From Echinostoma caproni (Eukaryota; Platyhelminthes; Trematoda; Plagiorchiida; Echinostomatidae), in assembly GCA_900618425.1 (NCBI GenBank), contig UZAN01040832.1, forward strand, positions 53,541-69,125: a stretch of 15,585 nucleotides of DNA, read 5' to 3'. The notes below the pieces were generated by a model. It ran no database searches. It worked only from the letters and a program-made list of their open reading frames with translations, and was not told where the DNA came from. Positions 1-11,109 of the stretch are shown here, in pieces (position 1 is the stretch's first letter; each line of letters opens with the position of its first letter). The position numbers and the translations under genes were made by a program.

Positions 1-1778
1 TACATCAGCTGAAATTCACGATTGGAGAAGTCCAGCTTTGGGATCCTGGAGGCGGCCACTGATTGGTAAATAAAGGCGCAGATACCAGCTTTAGGTAGAA
101 AGGAGGAATGGAGAGTGTAGTTGGATAATTGAAGGTGGGTGGTGTCTAACGAGGGGGAGATTTTTGTTTCGGTCAAAAAAGGGCGAGCGGAGAAGAAGAA
201 TGGAGAAAGTGGTGTACAGAATCAATATTGCGGTTCAGTCCGCGAATGTTGGTGAGGGTGATGAGTGCGTGTTTACAGTTTGAGTGCATAGAGCGAGCGA
301 GCGTACGTGAATGTTTGTGATTTTATATATTCATGTTTATGTTGTGAGGAAACCGGCAACCATGATCCTGAAACTTGGAATGGCGGACCACATAAGGCTT
401 CAATAAATCAGGCGTGGTAGTGAGCCGGGCGACGGCAGAGCCGCCTACCACATAGACATCGATGACCGGTTCGGAATTGGCTCTTAGCCCCATGCACACC
501 ATGAGACAGGGCAACAGCTTAATGGCTAGTGAGAGACAGCTGTTAAAGCAGAAAGTGTGAAGACTTTTTCATCGTTGGTAGGAGGCCCCAGATACCCAGG
601 ATCTAAGTTCAGCTTATGGGATCTTTGAAGGGTGAAATGCTTATCAATATGTTCATTTACCGGAGTGACCTTTCCAGGAGAGAGAGATTAGTTAAGGGAA
701 ACCAAGAGGTACCTAAGCAGTGGGTCCTGAGAGACCCAGCTTTGTCTGACAACTAACCATCGATGTTTCAGACATGGATGGGCATACGGTCGGGAGAAGC
801 CATCACGTGTATCTCGTGTCGTTATGGGGACACTACGGTTAAGTGTAAACTCATCATGAACGAAGTATATCATTATCCACAAACAGTATGCGGAGTAAAG
901 TCAACAAAGTGGTCCGATTCGGAAGATCATAAACTGGTCAAGGATAACTTCGTGCAGTGTTGTCTGTGAGGTGAGTGATTCGAAATAGGCTACACAGGTG
1001 CACATGCTTGATTTAAAGGATACACGTAGGCGACACGTGCGTCAAACGTTCGCGACATTAGACAAGTGCGATCGGACACGAAAACAATCATGGACGAATG
1101 ACCTCTAACGCTTTCTCTATCTCAGGTTTTCACGCAAACACACACGTACACACAAAGGCATAACCAACGGAATCGGATTAGTCGGCACTGCTACGTACAG
1201 ATTCGAGTTGAGTTAGAATGACTGTCACAACCCAATGGCATAAGCATGGAAAGGCCAAATTATTGGTGGACAACAATTCGAGTAAATGAACCCCTAAAAA
1301 TACAGAACATACAACGAACGTGTCGGTTTGCACCAGATACAACAACTAAAACATCACAGACAGCGAATAATATCAATAATGATAATGGTAATAATAGTAC
1401 TGTTTAAATGCCTTTCCATTCATTGAATATACAATTGTGTAGTCAACATTCATGAAGAGATTGCGGCTCCTTGGGAAAACAGAACTGATGAAACCGGGCA
1501 TTGGGGATAGGGGTCGAATTCAGGACCAGATCACCACTCTACTGCGAACCCAGATTGTTCGGAAAATCCTAAGGTATGTGAGGGAAAAGCCGTCGATTGA
1601 ACATATTTGAATGTCAGTTAGACTGAATGGTGACCAAAAGTTAAAAGGATGTACAATTACGAAGAGATAGTACACACATCAGAAAAAAACTTATGCTCAC
1701 GTTAGTGTGATTAGTATGTTAATAGTGGATGACGAGCTGAAATTATAAATAAGACTGTGATAAGCATCAAAGACTCAC
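1..1778. other. Unassigned DNA, probably next ZW10 intron or 3' flank
   Basis: No exon matching the remaining ZW10 C-terminus was found on the minus strand here. The first 320 bases are purine-rich on the plus strand and contain a short GAGC run (gagcgagcgagcg near 290). Bases 1136-1157 are CA-rich. Short open frames on both strands (for example 514-323, 763-969, 1452-1610) show no family resemblance and no splice context, so none is called. Old repeat DNA is likely, but I could not assign a family. Confidence 0.4.
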
Positions 1779-1902
1779 CTATACAACGGGAGAATGTTGT
1801 AAGCGGTAGAGGACTTAATCCCTCAGCCACCGACATTAAAATAGTTTGGCACGCATCCATTGCCTCTTTGCATCTCTGACGATTCTCTGGAAGTCCGACA
1901 TC
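1779..1902 (-). CDS. ZW10: ZW10 exon (last one found in window)
   Basis: The exon is 124 bases (41 codons plus one base), entering in phase 0 and leaving in phase 1. The acceptor is tttttcttttag|GAT and the donor ATAG|GTGAGT. It encodes DVGLPENRQRCKEAMDACQT, then ILMSVAEGLSPLPLTTFSRC and Ile. The end fits the human ZW10 stretch WQDVLPVNIYCKAMG, about 125 residues before the human C-terminus. It is too short to be recognised alone; its phase and position after the previous exon make the case. Confidence 0.85.
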
Positions 1903-4900
1903 CTAAAAGAAAAATAGTTAAGCATACGGATTATCAAAATCCGAAGTTGGAAACCAAGATACGTAAATGAGGTTGAGACAAAATATCATAAGGTTTCATT
2001 TGATTTAGTGTTCTGAAAGAGATGTTAGGTTCAGTTTCAGTTTTTACAACCATTACCCAAGCACTTTTGTGCGGCCGTTTTGGTTGCTGTCTCACGATCA
2101 ACCACTCGCTCCAGTGGACGACCGCGGTTACCTAAAAGTCAACGCCGAGCCTCAGAGCTGCCTTTTTCGTTTTCCGGCTGTTAGGTGAATGACGCATAAG
2201 CGTGTTCGCAAAGAAAAAGGTACTATTTCTGCGTTCAAGTACACCCGTGATGTCCCGTTTCTTCGTGCTATTCCAACGGACCTTTGTATTCTCCTCTCTT
2301 TGTCAATTTCACTTAGAAACCAGGGCTGTGTTGGTATGAAAGAAAACTAGACAGAACAGCATAAAATGAGAATACACGCGGGAAATAATCGTTTATAACT
2401 GTTCCAACGAATATACCGACAGCCATCTGTCATCATTCTGTGCATATCTGTAACAATTATTTTATGGTGTCTGCCATAACATACGTGCTGATTCTGTGTC
2501 AATCCCGTGTGCACGGTCGAGTGTTGGCGTCGTGCGTTGCCATTTTCTGAGCTCTAAACCGATGGGCCATTTGTCTCGGACAGTCTCCGCTCTTCGGCTT
2601 TATGTTAGGAAACCATAAACACGCTACAGTACTGTAACCAATGGTTCTTTTATTGAAGTTTCACGATACAACTTGCACTTATCATTTATTTCTGAAAAAC
2701 TGGGCCAGTTATTTCATATACCGCAACAGTTGTTATCTAACCGCGCCAATTACCGGAAAATACACTAACACTATCAGATTTTCACTGAGATTCAATCTAC
2801 TAACGGTCAATGAAAATGAAGGCTGTATTCAATCAAACTCATATAATCGAGCGATTTTGTATCATCAAGAGAACTGATAGACGCGATTCGTAGAAAAATG
2901 ATGCAATTTACACTGCTATGCTGCTGATATGATTTCCTTGCTGTTTTCTAACCGTCTAAAGGAGATGAATACGTGAAAACGGATACGCCATTGTAATGCA
3001 ACAATACACCTCCGACTGACCGATACTCGCACAGCTGCTCCCGTAAAGTAAAGAAAATTATCTTACATAGCCTGTAAAATATTAGATATCCAAAATTGTC
3101 TAAATGATTCACTAGTGAGAAAAGTGAACATGCGAATGAAGGTACAGGAATCAAACCAAACAACAGATCTCTTTCCCCGAAGTTTACCCAATCCTACGAA
3201 TGAAGGCAGTTGGTCTACTAATAGCGGTCATCACTACTTTTAAGCGTTTACTAGGGGTTACCGAGACGATAACAAGCGAAAAATGTCAAGTGTTAAACGC
3301 CAAAATTGCGAAGCATATTCCTACGCATATCACAGCGATTCGACCTTGTTCGCAAATTGTTACTGAGAGACGCGGGTCGTCTAGTGCAACCAACCATTGT
3401 TGCTTCAATCAAGCTAATGCGTGCTGTATTGTATAAGGCATTGTGTTTTACATCGTGCGAGGAAACTGCATGCACTGTTCACTATACAACACACACATAA
3501 TTGTACAATAATTCTCAACGCTTCCTTATAATACACGTGTTTCAGTGTTCAATTTGGTTAGAAACTAAAAAGTGTAGAATGTTCCACGTGGTTTTCGAAA
3601 TACAGACACGAGATAAGAAGATTGGAAGCAAGCGATATAAATTTCAGTTTGTTAAGTTGTCGGTTCAAATATATGGAGCACATGGATAATTGAAGTCACA
3701 AAAACGACAATCTCTGACCGTCTCCTTCCAGTATAAACTTCGCACTTTCGAAAAGTGAATCGACGCTGTAAGATTGAATGTAGAGAGCTGCATAATATCA
3801 ACTGGATGATAAAAATGGTTGTCACTCATTGCTTCTTTTACCCATATAACAGTGTGTGACAAGTGACGATACCATAATAGACTGGTTAATCGCACATACA
3901 TCACACTGACCACTGTGTTTCTAATTAGGGTTTTATCACGTTTACCAGCGTGCGTTTTCTGTGTCAAAGTGCAGTGAGTATTGCTTCAATGATATGAAAC
4001 TAAGTTTTGCATGTGGAAGAAACCGGATAACGGTAGTTTTCACAGTTTAATTTCTACAAAGGAATGGTACAAAAATAATAACGGAACCGAGTTAGATTAC
4101 TAATTCATCGACCATTCGAGTGGTTTCTCGGGAAGTTCACAGTTCTAAACTGTGCTTCCTCAGTTGTGGAAAAACGGTCGTATTTCACCAATTTACAAAG
4201 GTGGATGCTGTAGTGACCTAGTCAACTACCGACGCGTCAGTCTCCTTCGGACTACAAACTCCGCTGTATGCAGACGATGCCAAAATATGGAGGATAATAA
4301 GAAAACCAGAAAATTCATTTGATTTTCAGAATACCTTTGCCGAAGCTCCCTGATGGTCTGTCTCTAATTACATGGAATTTAACGTTACTAAATGCAAAAT
4401 CTTATCCTTACGTCACAATGGTCGTTTTTCCTACACTCTCAGATACAAAAATCTGCCTCATGCTCCATGCGACAAAGGTCTGGGAGTGGTCATTCGCACC
4501 GACTTGAGTTGCTTCAAAAACTGTTTCAGGGCATCATCCATCGCGGAAAAACAGGTTGGATAGTTTAAACGTGTTTTTGGATCGATTGAGCCGATTTTGT
4601 TTCCACGTCTGTTAGCCACATATATACGTCCATACGCTAAGTACTCAATTCAGGCCTGAAAACAACGGCCGCAGCGAGATCCGAAGGCGCTTGAACATCC
4701 GCAGAGAATGGATACCAAGATGGTCAAAGGTCTACATTCTAAGACCTATTAGCGAAAGATTACAGCTATTGGGGCTATACTCGTCTCAATATCATTAAAT
4801 TCGAGGTAATATGACCTTAATTTATCGGATTTTTTCCAACAGCCCGACCACCCATCTAGAACTCTTTTGGTTCTATCAACCAATGTTTATCTCCGAGGGC

Positions 4901-7900
4901 ATCCACTGAAGTTGGCACTCCAAGAGAGCCGTCTCGATTGTAGACGCCATTCGTTTGCGGTCAGTGTGCAGCACATGGAACTGAACCACCTCACGTAGTC
5001 TTTGCCCGAGCATTAGTATCTTTCAAGCATCAGCTTGGTGATGTTCTGGCAAACATCATGTTTCAACACCAAATTACATAATATATTCTCCTGTGCTCAT
5101 CATAAACGTTACACTACTACTACTAACTGTGATCTTGTGAATCGTGTTCCGAACCCAATGTGTAAACATCGTATGTGATTGATAAGCGAATTCTTCGTAA
5201 GTTTTTCTCATGATAAAAATTCAAACTTGAATTCACAGGAGTGAACTACGTTGGTGATGACACGTAAGGCTCAACCGGTCCACCACGGATCAAAGATTTA
5301 AAAAATCATGAGGAGCACATCGATGCATGCAGGAATAGAATAAAATCAACTGCAAACAGAAGTGAGAGAGAACGACTATCCGTCACCTTCTGGTCTAGGG
5401 TCCCAACCACCAAGCAACCAGTTGGTTAAAGACACGATGATATTATAGAGAAGTGACAATGGTGAGATTCTTGTTCAGTCTGAGCACACTAGGCTATGTA
5501 AACAGGTGCTTTGTTCAAATCAGAGTACATATTCAATATACTGGCTGCATGGGTTTAGTTTCACCCTTCCACATAGGTACCGTTAGGCTCCCTGGATGGG
5601 GACCCGAGATCATAGTAACCGTCGGTTAGAGACGCTGAGTGATATGGTTGAGTGTCTCAAACCGTGGCTCTCGTACATCTACTCAATATTCTTGCAATCA
5701 GTCTATGTGAACTCTCTATCTTCCCCTTGAGATTGCTCTCAGCAATCCAATCTTCATTCTGCTCTTTTATCCAAATGCGCAACTAAAAGACAGTAACCAA
5801 AACCGCCGCATGAAATAGCATCATTATTGTTTGTAGAATCTGAAACCTTTCCACAAGTAACGACGATCATGATATATTCACAGTAACGTGAAAAGTGATC
5901 TACGCGATTGTTGGAAAATAGGGTCTTTCATTGGTCTGACCAAATCCATTTTAACTACGATAACAGTTGGCGGCGATCACATGATGAGCCGTGTATAAAA
6001 AGGGGGTCACAGAATCCAGGACATAAATAGAACCTACCTTCAGACCTTTCGTTCGTTTTAGGTGATCGCTCAAGGACGCTCGATGACGACGTAAGTGAGT
6101 CAGCAGTATCTCAGTACCGCTGGCACGTAGTTGTGGAACTAGCACAAACGTGCTACAAGAGACAGTGCGTCTAAGCAAAGCCAATTCGTCTTCCTCCGAA
6201 TCGGTTTCCTGTTCTGGATCCAGTTCTTTGTTCTTATCCGGTATGTGACGCTCCATTTCGGTCAACTGTTTCAACAGAGGGAACAGACGAAGTTCGCCCA
6301 ATGTCAAGCATTCGTGCGCGAGAAACAGACAACTGTTGTGATATATAGCTAAATAAAACAAGGAATAGTAAAGAGGACAAAAATGAAGAATAAACGATTA
6401 GACAGTTTTTTTCAAGGAACATCGATCGCACCCGAAGAAAAAATTCAACTAAGTGATGAGCCTAGTCAACAAAGTACATGATCTGACACGGGTGAAGGGA
6501 AACGTAAAAGCTAAATTAGCACAAATGGTGGTAGTGACCCGGTGGTAACGTCAACTTATCACCCCGGGGATGTGTGTTCGAATGCCCGCACCAGCGCCTG
6601 ACTTTACCAATTGTGTGTTGAATGGCAGCCCTTTGATTTGCCGCTTTCCCCTTCCTGAAAATTGTATATTTGTGCATTCAATAAGAAAAAGGAAAAGATA
6701 GCCACCATTCAAATTATCACGAAAGAATCAATATAGGAACAAGCAGAAAACGGGAATTACTAGAATACATATTTTATCGTGCAAACATGACACAATAAAG
6801 ATCGATAAAATATGAGTAACGAATACTGCAAAGAGTAGGAGGAAATTTAGATTGCAATTTTTCTGATTCCAAACGGATAATGTCTGGCGGAGGGCTGGGA
6901 ACAACCGAATATGGGGAGGGGGTCGGCTGAGTAACCTGTATCGAAATTTTTCTGAGAATGACGATAGGGTATTTGCGGGTCTGATTGCATGGTGATTTCA
7001 ATGTTGGTGCATAACATGTCAAAAATGGAATTACTACTTCGTGAGTTATAAAGAACACAAACAAAGAATCCGAGAGAACGAAGTTCAACTTTCAGTCACA
7101 GTCTGATGCTCACGACCAAACGGTCGTTTACGTTGAAATGTAGCAGCAGAACTGATGCCAGTACACGTTTTTTCAATCCAAATGATACGACAAGGGTCAT
7201 TAAAACCACACACTGATGTTTGCGCAAAAAACCACTGGGTTCAATTTGTGATGTGTTTTGTATTTGTTAACGTCAAGACAGTGAAATCAGAATGAAAAGA
7301 ACGGCGTTGGGTAAATCTTATTATTCAACAGAAAACAGCAGCCAAATGTGAACCAGCAATGTACTTACCAGCCAAATATAAGTCAGAATCCAAAAGCGAA
7401 GAGTGAAACACTGGGATAAGGGAGGTGTAAAGGAGGATCAAATGCGGGACCAATTCGACCAGGGCCTCGATCAAAGCTAATGAACTCGTTTGTACCAATT
7501 GTAATCCAGCTGCTGAAGCTGTGTCTCCGGCGGACACCTGTGAAGCTGTGTGCACTTTTTCTTTCAGAAGTGACTCTGTTTCAGCACTCACAGCGTTAAT
7601 TTGTTCGAGGAGCGATATGACTGTTTGGGAAACCTATAAAAATGCATAAAAAACATCAAGATAATCGTAAATCGCGGAATACGCCGACGACTGAATAAGA
7701 TATCATCGTCATCATCATCATCATCGTACAGTGAGATACAGTGAAGCTAACTTCACAGATCGCTGCCAAGCTCACAATTTACACAAATCAAGTGATAAAG
7801 CATAAAATGGAGAGGGATTGGGCCTACTTGGAGGGAGGCAAAAAAAGAACCTCTATGGTCAACAAACAGAGTACATAATCTAAGTGTGCATACATACCTT

Positions 7901-10900
7901 TTCAAGCATCCTGACTTGTTAAGAAATGATAACAAGAACGCCACTGCGGTCGGTTAGTCGCTATATCGTTCAATGTCTCCAGCCAGCCAGTTACAGAGTC
8001 CTTCGGACCCCAACCTGGAGGCACCGATTCTACCTAATCGCTCTGTGTATTTCCTCATACCTCGCTTCCATGTCATCTATTGACCTCCACGCGGTTTCTT
8101 CCAACCTGGAGCCGCAACTGCGAATAAGGCGCGGTGCGGCTGACGCAATACGTGTTCTAACCAGCGAAGCCGACTAATCTGAATTCGATGGGACAACGAA
8201 TTCCTCATCGAATCATTACCAAATAAGCGACGCCTTACTTAAGAGTTGCTTATTCGCTAGCACACTGGCGCAGTATACGCGACCTTTCAGTTTCAGCGAA
8301 AAATCGCGTCGGCACCAAAATGGGTTCAATCCTGCGTAAGCTGCTCAAGCCTTTAAAATGCGGGCGGTTACTTTATTGACTATGCTACCATGATTTGAAA
8401 CGCAGCTACCTAAGTAGGTGAAACATTTCACTACAGCTAATTCTTGAACACCAAGCATCAGCGCTGGGGTAGACGACACCCAGTCTTGTAGCATCACTTT
8501 GCACTTTGAAGGTGTAGAGTGCATGCCGAAAGGAGTTACAGAATTTGCTGGTCTGTCAAGAGCGCATTGCGCATTCCCTATAGATTCGAATAGGTATACG
8601 ATGTCATCAGCGTACTCTAAGTCGCACAGCTTTTCTCCAGCTACCCATTCAGTACTTATCAAGATCTGTTTGAAAATGCCCAACCAATATTGCCAGCGGT
8701 TTACGGTAGATGACAGTAGTGAAGGAAAATTGTGATAAAACGCACGGAGGAACTCATTAATTCTGATCGAACGCCATTAAATAATACCGCGGGATTCTTC
8801 TGTTTGGTAACTGCCCTCAAAATACGGATATCGAAAATACCGTCGCACTTTTTGCAGCGACGGTCCGCAGAATTTACACTGAATTGTTTTATACCATCAA
8901 CAAGATTACCTCACCAAAAAACATCAAGTGGATTCTGAGAAAAACTGGTAAGTGCCCCGTTACATTAGCAGGTGCAATCATGAATTTGAAGATTGCTGTC
9001 TCTACGACGAGTAGAGGTGATTCATGTGGACTTCTCTAAAGCATTCAACCGGAAGAACCACCGCCTACCGAATTCAGGATCTCGCGCTTGAACGAATGGG
9101 ATTCGTTCCGCCGACAACGACCCATTTCAGTTCGGTTCAATTCATGGTCTGTTTCTATTAACATTGCCTACAGAACGATGTAGAGATATCATTGGTTCCA
9201 GATGTAGCTTTACTTTCTAACGGATGTTCTGATAGTTCCAAACGCTATGTTTTCAGATTACAGCAGGAACCGTGGAAAACCGGCATGACCGGAAGGTCCG
9301 TTAACGAATCAGGAAACACTTAACGCAGCAACCGCGTGGTGCTCCAAGCTTTATTCTTTCTCCTTCTCTCTTCCTGCTGGAAATCACTTACCGCAAGGTA
9401 ATTTGCCTTATCGATGACTCCCTCTTAACGTTCAACTAACAGACATTAGCCAAGCATAGGGTGTTTATCCACAATACTTTGCTTCATCTGCATCCAGCAC
9501 TCTGACATACAGCTACAACGCCAGCATCCGAGCAGTCAGTAAACCATATCAAGTGCCCCACCGGGTTGGCTTTTATCCCTTTATTTTCATCAGAAAACCA
9601 AGCTGTGGAACATTCATCCTTCTGTACGTCTTCTGTCCCACTCACATACCATACAATTCCCAAATAAATAAAAACCTGGCAATGTTTATCACTATGTGCC
9701 TCCATTCCTAGTGGGGTCTTATGTAGTTCACTACTCCAAGTCCCAGGGCTTAGATTATCGGTTTCTATCACTGAATAGCAGGTCTTCGTGACTATGGTGT
9801 TCGATCCGTCTACTGTTTAGCACACAAATGTGTATACCAAATAATTGCACTTCATAATCGCCTGAGAAACGGCAATCACTGCACCACATTGTTGAGTTCG
9901 GAAATGGCATTAGCATACTTGAATAATTATTACATAGATGTGAGGAAAATCAAAAATACGGAAGTTTGAGCTATGCGAGAATTGACGCACATAAGATGAT
10001 GCAACGGGCTGTCTCGGTGTGGGATGACTACGGTGGGGTTGAAACAGTTTTATAATCTGTAGATTTTTCGCAACTGGATTTACGTTGATCATAAATTCGT
10101 ATAGCATGCGGTACGCTAAGAAACGTCTGCGAACATTTCCAGCTCGGAGAACACACCAACAGCAACAGCAAATTACTATCCTAATACTTTTGATCAGATA
10201 ATCTACCGTCATTAGGATCCGTTTCCATGTTGCATTTGCTGGTTCACGGATTACGTATATACCATAAGGGTGAGATTTAAGCGCCATGCGCCTAAATGGA
10301 ATGCGAAAAAGACAACATTCTACTGGTTAGGGACTGTTCAGTGAAATACTTAGACTTATCTCACTGTTGAAAGGAAACATCCGGTATATCGCTAATGCGT
10401 CCTTCTCGTAGGATTTTGATGGATAAACAGATTCTGTTCGCATTGATATACTTGAATTAGTCTTTCAGGAGGGAATATGCAATACTGAAGATGCCAGTAG
10501 TTGATCATTCATCTGACCCCAGGCGATTAAAATTCGTTTGGTTTCTATCAATTCAAGTATAATCGAATCCGTATAAAAGAAAGCACATCATGTGTAAGGC
10601 CTTGAATTCGAACATATTGCTTACGTCTACCTCAGCGTTTTGTGATTCGACATATCATGTGATAATAACAAAACCCAGAGATACATCCAAAGCACTTTTC
10701 AAACCGTCCACTGTCGTGCGCCGTCCCTTTATCTTTCACGACTGCACTAAGATACATGACGCTATCAAGGAATGCGTTGGCCCATTTCGTATTCTGCCAA
10801 CGAATTCGAAAGCATCACACGATAATTCGTACGCGGGTTGCATTTCAGACATAGAGGTCAGGTCAGACAAATTATTAGATCGTCGCACATATTCATTAGG

Positions 10901-11078
10901 TTGGTTATGGACCACATATAACGTTCTAAAACCTATTTGACACGGATTAAAATGAATTGTTGTATTGTCTGTACGTGCTACTGCTGCAATCCGCAGGCGA
11001 TGCGACGCGCAGTTTTTGCACTTTGTTATCCGACAAGTAGTGTAGATAGATAGATAGATAGATAGATGATAGATAGAT

Positions 11079-11109
<31 letters not shown>

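Noticed and set aside
1452..1610. Basic 52-codon plus-strand open frame
   Set aside because: Short, without recognisable motif or neighbouring signals.
9910..10287. 125-codon minus-strand open frame with a run of Cys
   Set aside because: The CCCCWC run comes from a simple gcaacagcaacagcaa stretch, and the rest has no family likeness or splice sites.
10590..10940. 116-codon plus-strand open frame
   Set aside because: No recognisable motif, and it lies inside a ZW10 intron on the opposite strand with no splice or promoter context. A chance frame is likely.
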